NCBI GenBank assembly: GCA_039707655.1
Contig: CM077674.1
Location: 243,089,904-243,153,903, forward strand
DNA length: 64,000 bases
Direction: 5' to 3'
Source of the DNA: Elymus sibiricus
Lineage: Eukaryota > Streptophyta > Magnoliopsida > Poales > Poaceae
Every line of letters starts with the position of its first letter. The stretch's first letter is position 1. The notes beneath the pieces were generated by a model. The model did no database searches and had not been told where the DNA came from. It worked only from the letters and a program-made list of their open reading frames with translations. Of the stretch, positions 55,481 to 64,000 are shown in pieces. The position numbers were made by a program, and so were the translations under genes.

Positions 55481-58400
55481 CTAAAAATACATAGTGTCCT
55501 TTGGACACATAGCTTCTGTGGTATGAGCTCCCGCCTCCACCTCGGCGAAGAACCGTTCGGCGGTGCGCGGCTTGTCGGCAGGAGGGCCCGCGGCACATGT
55601 CACCGCATCAACCTTTCGGAAGTGCGTCTTCACGCAGGCATATGCCCTCCGCGCTCCTTCAAAGCACGCGGACCTCTTCCAGCGGTTCACGCAAGGCACG
55701 GCATCTCAGAGATGGGCCGTAAGGCCGAAGAGGCTCTCCAGCATGGCTTCGGCAAGCCACAACACGATGCAGAGGTCCTGGAGCGCCGGTCTCGTCATGC
55801 GAAACAACTCCACCAGCTGCTTCACTCGATGATTCAGCAGCTGTGCGGACGGCGACCCCGGGAACTACCCCCAGAAGGCCTTCTCCGCCTCGTGGCCTGC
55901 TAGCTGGCCGAAGTACGCCACCGCATCCGTCGCGCTCTGCGGAAGATCCGCAAAGACCTCTGCGGAACGCCATAACTAGGTGAGCTCGACACACCCTTTG
56001 CTGTCAAACGAACACTGCAGCAAAAATAGCTTACCCGAGGCGATTTGCTCCACTTGCTGGAGCACCTCCTGGTCAGCTCGAGACGAGGTCTTGAGCTCGG
56101 AGTGGGCAAGTTGAAGCTTCTCGAGCTCCTCCTTTGTTCGTTGCCCCTCCTCCTGAAGCTTGTCGCGTGCTTCAAACACGCCCTTCAGGGTCTCCTCAAC
56201 CTCCAGCACCCACGCTTGGTGCTTCTCCCCGGCCGCCTTCTCAGCGGCCCGTGCCTTCTCTGCCGTGGCGGCAGCAGCCTCCTGCTGCCGCACCTCCTGC
56301 CGAGCCCTTTCGAGCTCGGCCTTGAGCGTCTCCAGCTCCACTAACGCTACTGTTGTCAAAATAGTTCGGCCTTAGTTGTTTTCCTTCACAAAACATATCA
56401 TACTTCCTTCGTACAAAGTACAGTGCAAGTTTAAATTTGCTTACCTTGAGACTGCTCGAGTTTCTGGTTCGCCAGGTTGAGCTCCTCCTGGGACCTTTCG
56501 AGTTTCTGGTTCATCTCCACAATCTCTTCGGAGATGGAGTCTGGAACCGAGGTCGAAACCTGGCACAAAAGATCCTTATTACAAAGGGAACAATTAAATT
56601 ACTAAAAGGTTCCAGGACGGCTGCCTCAAGCAGCGCCCTGGGGGCTACTTAACGGGCTCCTACTTAATCAAACAACCCCAATGCCGGTTTCTTGAAACCG
56701 ACTTCGGGCTCGGGGGCTACTCACTCACTAAGCCGTTTAGCAGGCTGTACTCTTATGTCCTCGGACAAATGCATAACTCAAAAAAGCTCAAATAAACAAA
56801 TTAGACTGGATGCGCAGATGGAAGCGTACCTCGAAACCTGCTACGAGGTTCTTGAAAACCTCATGCAGGCCGGCCCCTGCGGACCGGTAGCCCTGTAGCG
56901 CCACACCTATCAAGGCACGGTGCTCTTCCTTGATGGAGGAGCCCTGCAGGGCGTCCTCCATCTCCTCGGTCCACCCCATGCCAGCCCGTCCTTGGGCAGT
57001 GGGCTGGGGTGGAGGGATGACCCCGGATACATTTACCCGGGTAGCCTCCACCTGGGGTGGCAGAGCTGAAGTAGATGTCGGCTGGGCCAATGACTGGCCC
57101 AGCCCTTCTTCAATGACCACGGAGCGCTTCTCCCCCGGGTCTTGTTGGGCCGAGGTGTCGACCTCGGCCATGATGGCCACCTCGTCGGCCCCCGTCGTGT
57201 TGACATCAGGGACCAGGGTGGATGTTGCCTTCCCTAGCCCGTCATGCGTCGGGGGAGGAGTGGCGGGCTCTGGAGTCCCGCTGGCGGATGGCAACCCGCT
57301 CGAGGAACCGCTGGGGATTACCCTCGGCGGACTGCATGAGAAAAGTTGCTTCTGTAAGTTTTCCCTTGCTAAAAAATAACTTGTCAGATTAAAAGACGGG
57401 ATGCAAAGACAACGGCTTACCCTCGGGGCGCCGGCTTCTTTATCCCCTCAGCGAGGAGGTCTTCTTCCGAGTCACCGAAGAGTTCAGCTCTCTCCGATAA
57501 CTTGTTGGCAGCCCCGGACGAGGTTCGCCTCGGCCTCTTTGGGCCCTTCAGCAGCATGCCCACGTCAGCGTCTTCTAACACCGACCTCTTCCCCTTCGAG
57601 GGGGGGGACCTCCTCCTCCTCACCCTCCTCTGCGTGGCCATCTTGGGCGGCGGAGGTGTGGGTCTCTTCGGACCGGGTGACCGAAGTCCCCCGAGTCCGA
57701 GCACTTGACCTACCCCTCTGGGACTTCGTCCCTTTGGGGGCCACCACGTGCGGCTCCTCGGTCAGGAGCGCCGAGAGCAGAGGAGTTGGAGGCTCCTCTG
57801 GCAGTGGGGTCGGGCATTGCACTCCTTATACCCAGGCCAACGACTTCTGCAAAACATCAAACACAACGATTCAAGCAAAACTTTACTCCTCGGTACGATG
57901 GGTAAAGAATAACGATTGAGGGACAGGACCACTCACCGGGGGGGCGTCGTAGCCGTGTTCGAGGCCGCGGTCCTCCCCTTCCTTGGGGATCTTGTCCTTG
58001 GCCAGCTTCATGAGTCTTGTCCACATGGTGGCCAAGGTGGAGCGGAAGAAGGTGGTGATGGTGTCCATGTCCTCGGGATTTTGTGCCCACATCGGGGTAG
58101 CCCGAAGTTGGAGAGGGAGTATGCGGCGGTTGAGCATGATGTTGATGACGTCGGCAAGCTCAACCTTCCTCGTGATAGACCACCACATGATCCTATCGAT
58201 CAGGGTATCCACCTCTTCTGGGTTTCCCCAGGCGACGCCCTTCTCCCTCCAGGATTTGAGCTTCTTGGGAGGCCCAGCTGAGAAAGCGGGGACCTCGGTC
58301 TGGCCAGGGGCGAGCAGCTCAGTGATGTAAAACCACTCTCTTTGCCACTCCTTCACCATTTCGATGAAGGTGCCCTTGAACCAGGTGGCCCCCTGGTTTT

Positions 58401-58808
58401 TGCTGATCATGGCTCTCCCGCATTCCACGAGATCCGAGCCGCTGGACTTCGGTTTAATCCCGAAGAGCTTCAGCCACAAGCCGAAGTGGGCTCACAGCGG
58501 AGGAAGGCCTCGCAGACCGTGATGAAGGAGGCGAGGTGGAGAATGGAGTTGGGGGCCATGTGGTAGAAGTCCAACCCATAGTAGTACATCACCCCGCACA
58601 CGAAGGGATGCAACGGGAACCCCAGATCTCGGATGAAGTGGGGGACGAAGACTACCCGCTCCCCGGCATTGGGAGCGGGCACCAGCTGGCCAGCCGCCGG
58701 AGCGCGGGCGACGGTGGCAGGGGTCAGGTACCCCGCGCTGCGCAGCTCCGAGATGGTCGCGGCCGTCACTACGGAGCCGCCCCAGTGCCCCTTAAGGGTG
58801 TCGGCCAT
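55481..58808 (-). pseudogene. E5 antisense spliced gene (resembles the 'putative gypsy type transposon' domain family)
   Basis: Six exons can be traced on the minus strand: 58808-57937, 57846-57421, 57331-56830, 56559-56445, 56349-56035 and 55959-55481. All five introns are GT-AG (90, 89, 270, 95 and 75 nt), for example GTGAGT at 57936, and every junction keeps the reading phase. Exon 1 (MADTLKGHWGGSV) holds PHFIRDLGFPLHPF, YYYGLDFYHMAPNSIL and, after a lost C at about 58487, WFYITELL and NRRILPLQLRA. This resembles PF04195 as I remember it. Exons 4-5 encode a long coiled coil; exon 6 has KRSACFEGARRAYACVK. Without lesions it would be about 900 residues. Breaks are the frameshift at 58487, TAA at 57826-57828, a frameshift in a C run at about 57600, a TAG in exon 6 at about 55861 and a TGA at about 55708. 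Function unknown. Confidence 0.72.
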
Positions 58809-58829
58809 GGCTGGTGGTGGAGGTTGGGG

Positions 58830-59315
58830 TATCCCCGGCGGAATCGCTCCGCCGGAGAGCAAAATAGCTCCTGCCCAGGTTCCACCTCGAGACGGCGGCG
58901 CTTCATCCCGAAAGTCTTCTCTATATTTTTTAGGGCAAATGAGCTTATATAGCAGAAGGAGGGGGCCAGAGGCCAGTCAGGAGCCCCACAAGGCATCAGG
59001 GCGCACACAGGGGGGGCGCGCCCTGTTGCCTTGTGGGCAACTAGTGGGTCCCCTCCAGTATCTCTTTTCTCCAGTATTTTTTATATATTCAATAAAAAAT
59101 CTTCGTGAAATTTCAAGTCAATTGGAGCTCTGTAGGATAGGTATCTCTGCTGTAGCTATTTCAAGTCCAGAATTCCAGCTGCCGGTATTCTCCCTCTTCA
59201 TATAAATCTTGCAAATTAAGAGAGAAAAGGCATAAGAATTGCATCATAAAGTGAAATAATGATCAAATACATTATAAGTAACAGTAGGAAATCATGATGC
59301 AAATTGGACGTATCA
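58830..59315 (-). mobile_element. E2: 5' LTR, 5' part (right of E5)
   Basis: It matches 32484-32966 closely and ends at the LTR start, on the minus strand TGATACGTCCAATTTGCATC. It carries the palindrome (about 58984-59037) and a TATA box TATATAAG at 58944-58951 (minus). The target duplication of E2 should be CCCTT (59316-59320); its partner is off the window. Confidence 0.88.
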
Positions 59316-59359
59316 CCCTTCCTCTTCGGGGAAAATCCCAATGCAGCTCACAAGTAGCA
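59316..59359 (+). mobile_element. E1: last 44 bases of the 5' LTR
   Basis: CCCTTCCTCTTCGGGGAAAA ... CAAGTAGCA aligns with the end of the E3 LTR on the minus strand (CCTCTTCATGGAAATACC ... CAAGTAGCA). E2 has inserted here, so the remainder of this LTR lies to the left of the whole nest, off the window. Confidence 0.78.
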
Positions 59360-59370
59360 GAAAGAATTTT

Positions 59371-59388
59371 TGGCGCCGTTGCCGGGGA
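59371..59388 (+). other. E1 primer-binding site (tRNA-Asp-like)
   Basis: TGGCGCCGTTGCCGGGGA, 11 bases after the LTR end at 59359. Confidence 0.78.
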
Positions 59389-59531
59389 GACATCGTCAAA
59401 TTTCTATAGGTCCCTTCACACAAACTTATCATTTATTTGTTTTACCTTTTTAGTTGCTTTTATTTAGTCTCGTTAAAAATCAAAAATACAAAAATATTTT
59501 ACTTTCTTGTTTGTTTTACTTCCTCGTTGCT

Positions 59532-60218
59532 ATGGCTAGTGCTTCACTTGTTGCTTGTACCCCTGAAAATGAAGTTCTCAATTTTAAACAAAGAGGAGGA
59601 GAAAGTTTGAAAGATGCTTGGTATAGGATTTGCGATGCTCAAAATAGATCTACTCGTAAGCAATCCACTACCGTTCTTCTTCGCAATTTTTATGTGGGTG
59701 TTACTACTTGGTATAGATTTGTGCTAGACACTATTACCGGAGGTAACTTGTTGAGTAGTCACCACATGGATGCTTTCAATGCTATGGGAAATTTGGTAGG
59801 TTCACCACCTATTACTATTAATGAAACAACATTGACTCTGGAACATGTTATGCAAAGGTTAGAAGTTATTGAAAATAAAATGCCTACTATTGAACATATT
59901 GAGAATCTATACAAAAAGGTCCACAATCATGTCACTCAATTTGGCCCAAAGGTAGGAACCACATTAAAGATGCTAAAGGAAAAGGAACCAATAATTAATG
60001 ATAGAGTAGAGCAGAGTCCCGCTGGAATTGATAAGTTGGAAGAAATTATTAATAATTTGGGTTCAGATTTTTCTTCCATAAAAACTAGCAAGAGGACTCC
60101 TCCAAATAAGAATTCCAAGTTTACGTATGTTCCTAAAAATAAAGGTGCTCCATCTAGTAAGGGAAACGAAGATATTAAAATGATTAGGGTGCACCCCAAC
60201 TTCATTGATATGATATAG
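59532..60218 (+). CDS. E1 truncated Gag-like protein
   Basis: ATG at 59532 (MASASLVACTPENE) opens 228 uninterrupted residues. Residues 16-70 fit the second half of a retrotransposon Gag core: LNFKQRGGESLKDAWYRI, LLRNFYVGVTTWYRFVLD and TGGN. The N-terminal half of the core is absent. A helical, probably coiled-coil, region and a lysine-rich tail (KTSKRTPPNKNSK) follow. No protease or polymerase exists in E1, so it is a non-autonomous element. E3, with the same LTR, has an unrelated ORF here. Confidence 0.72.
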   Translation: MASASLVACTPENEVLNFKQRGGESLKDAWYRICDAQNRSTRKQSTTVLLRNFYVGVTTWYRFVLDTITGGNLLSSHHMDAFNAMGNLVGSPPITINETTLTLEHVMQRLEVIENKMPTIEHIENLYKKVHNHVTQFGPKVGTTLKMLKEKEPIINDRVEQSPAGIDKLEEIINNLGSDFSSIKTSKRTPPNKNSKFTYVPKNKGAPSSKGNEDIKMIRVHPNFIDMI

Positions 60219-63139
60219 GAACCTATTGTTACAAACAAATTCCTTAACCTTGTTCCTAGAAGTGTGATTATTAAAGATATGCATGCCAACCCTCCTAGGA
60301 AACATGGATGAATAATTTAGGAATTGGAAACCAAGGATGACAATACTTGAAAGAATGCATTATGCCTCGCTAGCGGCATAAAACAATAGCGCTTGTTAGG
60401 AGGCAACCCAATATTTATCTTTATTCCAATTTTTAATTTCCTTGAGTCACATGATTAGAGCTACTGTAAAGATTGTGTTTTTATCTTTTAATTAGTGTTT
60501 GTGCCAAGTAATGCCTTTGGGATGATTTGGATGATAGTATAATTGATGTTGTTTGAAAACAGAAAGTTTTGCGCCCAGTTCTGGAATTTATATTCTGTAC
60601 TGGAACGTGATAAAATCCTGAATTTTTTACACAGTATTGTAATACAAATTGTTTACACTGTCCCAATTTTTTAGAAGTTTTGGAGTTACAAAAGTATGAG
60701 TTTAATTCAGATCTTTACAGACTGTTCTGTTTTAGACAGATTCAGTTTTTATTGCATAGTTTGCTTGTTTTACTGAAACTATGGATTATATCGGGGGGGT
60801 ATAAGTCATGTAGAAGTTAGAATATAGTAGGTATTATGCAAGAACAATTATGAATGAGTTTATAACATTACCTAAAGTTTATGATTTGTTTATTATACTA
60901 ACGAATCTCATGAAGTTTCTGTTGAGTTTTGTGTGCTGAAGTTTTCAAGTTTTGGGTGAGATCACGATGGATGAAGGAATAAGGAGTGGCAGGACCCTAA
61001 GCTTGGGGATTCCCAAGGCACCCCAAGGTAATATTCAAGGAAGACCCAAGCATCTAAGCTTGGGGATGCCCCGGATGGCATCCCCTCTTTCGTCTACAAT
61101 CTATCGGTATATTACTTGGAGCTATATTTTTATTCATCACATGAAATGAGTTTTACTTGGAGCGTCTTGTGCTATAGTTTGTTTGCTTTTTAGTTTGCCA
61201 CAATCATTTTTTATTGAACACACCTTTTGAGAGAGACACACAATTATCGTAATTTGTTAGAATACTCTTTGTGCTTCACTTATATCTTTTGAGCTAGGCA
61301 GTTGCTCTTGTGCTTCACTTATACTTATTAGAGCACGGCGGTGGTTATATTTTATAGAAACGATTGCACTCTCATGCTTCACTTAAATCTTTCTGAGAGT
61401 CGTAAATAGGAAATGGTAATGTGCACGGGTTATGAGATTACACCATAAAGGATAGGTATTCAAGAGTGGTATAATAAAAAAATCATGTAGATCACTAAAT
61501 ATGAAACGTATGTTTTAATTATATTGATGTAGTAATATGAAAGGATATTGGTTCATAATCATTGGTTAGTAATAACATCGATATTAAAGTTTGTTATGCA
61601 CTACTCATTCAAGTGTCCATCATGGCATGGTGGGGAGGTTTGAGCATTTTTATTTCTGATTGAAATCCTTGAGTGCTGTCATAATCGGGGGTGCGCGATG
61701 GTTAACTCCTACCAACCTCCTCCCTAGGAGCATGCGAGTAGTACTTTGCTTCGAGGGCTAATAAAACTTTCACAATAAGTATATGAGTTCTTTATGACTA
61801 ATGTGAGTTCATGGACAATTACAAACTCTTACCTTTCCGCAATTTGCTAGCCTCTTCGGTACCGTGCATTGCCCTTTCTCACCTCGAGAGTCGGTGCAAA
61901 CTTCGCCGGTGCATCCAAATCCCGTGATATGATACGCTATATCACACATAAGCCTCCTTATATCTTCCTCAAAACAGTCACCATACCTACCTAACATGGC
62001 ATTTTCATAGCCATTCCGAGATATATTGCCATGCAACTTCCACCGTCCCGTCACATGACATGTGTGTTCATCATCATATTGCTTTGCATGATCATATAGA
62101 GCTGACATGATATTTGTGGCAAAGCCACCATTCATCATTGTTATACATGTTACGCTAGATCATTGCACATCCTGGTACACTGCCAGAGGCATTCATATGG
62201 AGTCATCTCATATCAGTTTATCGAGTTGTAATATCGAGTTGTAAGTAAATAAAAGTGTGATGATCATCATTATTAGAGCATTGTCCCAGTGAGGAAAATA
62301 ATGATGGAGACTGATGAGCCCTCCAAAATGAGGGGATGAGGTCCATGAGATTGTTCTAAAAAAATGAAAATGAGAAAAAGAGAGAAGGGGCAATGCTACT
62401 ATCCTTTTACCACACTTGTGCTGCAGAGTAGCACCATGTTCTTCATATAGAGAATCTCCTCAGTTATCACTTTCATATAGTAGTGGGAATTTTTCATTAT
62501 AGAACTTGGCTTGCATATTCCGATGATGGGCTTCCTCAAATGCCCGAGGTCTTCATGAGCAAGCAAGTTGGATGCACACGCACTTAGTTTCCATTGAGCT
62601 TTCATACACTCATAGCTCTTAGTAAATCCGTTGCATGGCAATCCCTACTCCTCTTATTGATATCGATTGATGGGCCTCTCCATTGCCAATTGATCCGCCG
62701 AGTTGATGCGAGCCTTTCTTCCTTTTTGACTTCTCCTATATATCTCTATCACCGTATTCTATTCCACCTGTAGTGCTAATGTCCATGTCTCACGCTCATG
62801 TAATGAGTGGAGTTGAAAATGCTGAAGCGCGTTAAAAGTATGATCCAATTGCCTTATTTGACACCAGGGTGCTCATGATTTATATTTATGCGGTGAAGGC
62901 GGAGTCATGCCATGCTTACATAACCAATGAGTAGGGATAACATTCGTTGAGCATCGTATATTTTGAAAATTTAATGATTATGTTCTTGTATTCATGGATA
63001 TTATTATGTTGAAATCAATTACTTCATCGTTTCTCAATATTTACACCACAAGAGAGATTACATGATAAACATGCTAGGTAGCACTCAACATCAAAAATTC
63101 TGTTTTTATCATTTACCTACTCGAGGATGAGCAGGAATT
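60219..63139 (+). other. E1 3' noncoding region
   Basis: About 2.9 kb without a supported gene. It includes GCATAAAACAATAGCGCT (60377), shared with E3, and two polypurine-like AAGCTTGGGGAT motifs (60999-61010 and 61056-61069). The rest is AT-rich and matches E3 pieces at 8034-8245 and 6056-6383 in reverse. Confidence 0.65.
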
Positions 63140-63153
63140 AAGCTTGGGGATGC
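63140..63153 (+). other. E1 polypurine tract
   Basis: AAGCTTGGGGATGC directly before the 3' LTR start TGATATGTCTCC at 63154. Confidence 0.82.
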
Positions 63154-64000
63154 TGATATGTCTCCAACATATCTATAATTTTGGATTGTTTGATGCTATC
63201 ATATTATCAATCTTGGATACTTTATATGCTTTATATGCAATTTTGTATCATTTTTGGGAACTAACCTATTAACCCAGTGCCCAGTGCCAGTTGTTGTTTT
63301 TTGCCTGTTTTTGGCTTTTCAGAAAATCAATACCAAACAGAGTCCAAACGTGATGAAACTTTACGATGATTTTTTCTGGACCAGAAGGGACCCTAGAAGG
63401 TTTGGGAGGAGGCTAGAAGACGTACGGGAGAGCCACGAGCTCACCTGGCGTGCCCCTGGGGGGTGCGCCACCTGAGCTCGTGGGTCCCACGCAGCTCTGT
63501 TTGACCTAATTCCACTTCTATAAATTCCCATAAATCCCGAAACCAAGAAAGAGACACCTGAAATAACTTACCTGCCACCGCAAGCTTCTATTCTTCCGCA
63601 ATCCAATCTGGAGGCCTTTTCCGGTGATCTGCCGGAGGGGGAATCGATGACGGAGGGCATCTACATCAACCTTGCTGCCCTTCCGATGATGTGTGAGTAG
63701 TTTACCACAGACCTACGGGTCCATAGCTAGTACCTAGATGGCTTCTTCTCTCTCTCTTTGATCTTCAATACACAATTCTCCATGATCTCCATGGAGTTCT
63801 ATCCGATGTAATCTTCTTTTCCGGTGTGTTTGTTGGCATCCGATGAATTGTGGGTTTATGATCAGATTATTCATTGAAAGTAATTGAGTCTTTGCTAAAC
63901 TTTATTATGCATGATTGTTATAGCTTTGCATTTCTCTCTGATGTATCCGTTTGGTTTGGCCAACTAGATTGATTTCTCTTCAGTGGGAGAGGTGCTTTGT
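63154..64000 (+). mobile_element. E1: 3' LTR, truncated by the window end
   Basis: It starts TGATATGTCTCCAACATATC. It shows a palindrome-like segment at about 63432-63490 (CACGAGCTCACCTGGCG ... CGCCACCTGAGCTCGTG), GACCTAATTCCACT and a TATA box at 63519-63525. It matches the E3 LTR in reverse up to the window edge (equivalent to about 31110). Confidence 0.88.
63519..63525 (+). promoter_or_regulatory. TATA box of the E1 3' LTR
   Basis: TATAAAT after GACCTAATTCCACT, about 30 bases past the palindrome. Same layout as E3. Confidence 0.6.

Larger units (their letters stand above)
50434..58829 (+). mobile_element. E5: Tat-type Gypsy element lacking polymerase and right end
   Basis: The 5' LTR (50434-50923) is followed by gag-protease on the plus strand and a long antisense gene. 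RT, RNase H and integrase are absent although the protease end is reached at 54223. The element stops at about 58829 just upstream of the antisense ATG, so its 3' end, including the antisense promoter, polypurine tract and 3' LTR, is missing. The 5' LTR of E2 resumes at 58830 but lacks 424 bp (equivalent to 32060-32483). One deletion spanning both fits the data. Confidence 0.85.

Noticed and set aside
56014..56034. A 21-base GT-AG intron after exon 5 of the antisense gene
   Set aside because: Far too short for a plant intron; the acceptor at 55960 gives 75 bases and the correct phase.
61809..62138. 109-codon cysteine-containing minus-strand ORF in E1
   Set aside because: In the 3' noncoding part of the family; no other evidence of coding, and the family ORF is on the plus strand.

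Overview
The window looks like Triticeae (wheat, Aegilops, barley or rye type) nuclear DNA and is made up almost wholly of LTR retrotransposons. The main clues are an Angela/BARE-type Copia element whose LTR starts TGTTGGAAA-like and carries a GCAAGTGGGAGAC-type polypurine tract, several Athila-lineage Gypsy elements primed by a tRNA-Asp-like site, and Tat-lineage Gypsy elements. I found no host gene, tRNA or rRNA. Family names are from memory and are tentative; structures, boundaries and target-site duplications (TSDs) are read from the sequence.

The whole 64 kb can be read as one nested stack, labelled E1 to E10 here. E1 (plus strand; 59316-64000, runs off the right edge) is the outermost element. 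E2 (minus; an Athila-type element with gag, protease, RT, RNase H and integrase; 31960-59315 with interruptions) sits in the 5' LTR of E1. Three elements sit inside E2: E3 (minus; 5446-31959) in its 3' LTR, E4 (plus; 34520-44107, TSD CCCAT) in its internal region, and E5 (plus; 50434-58829, right end deleted) in its 5' LTR. E3 carries E6 (long LTR, 1-5445, runs off the left edge), solo LTR E10 (6384-8033, TSD GTTCA), the Tat-type tandem E7 (8246-20297) and the Angela-type Copia E8 (20370-29293, TSD CTAAA). E6 carries solo LTR E9 (288-1816, TSD TAGCC).

The coding content is all retrotransposon. E7 has gag-protease, RT, two RNase H domains and integrase in one frame broken by three stops, then an antisense ORF with a B3-like DNA-binding domain and its own TATA box. 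E7 is arranged LTR-internal-LTR-internal, the product of recombination between LTRs, and its right end was lost in a deletion that also removed about 2 kb of E3. E8 has a nearly intact gag-pol with one frameshift. E4 has only gag-protease plus an Athila ORF-1-like accessory gene. E5 has gag-protease with no polymerase, plus an antisense gene for which I can trace six exons with GT-AG introns in compatible phase. E1 and E3 share LTRs and untranslated regions but carry unrelated short ORFs.

The most interesting signals are the two antisense accessory genes in Tat-type elements, and a GC-rich palindrome placed just upstream of the LTR TATA boxes of several otherwise divergent families. That palindrome recurs inside E2 and E4 just upstream of their accessory ORFs, as if an LTR promoter module had been reused. 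Rough by-eye LTR divergence is about 1% for E8, 4% for E4, 5% for E7 and 6% for E3, which agrees with the nesting order.
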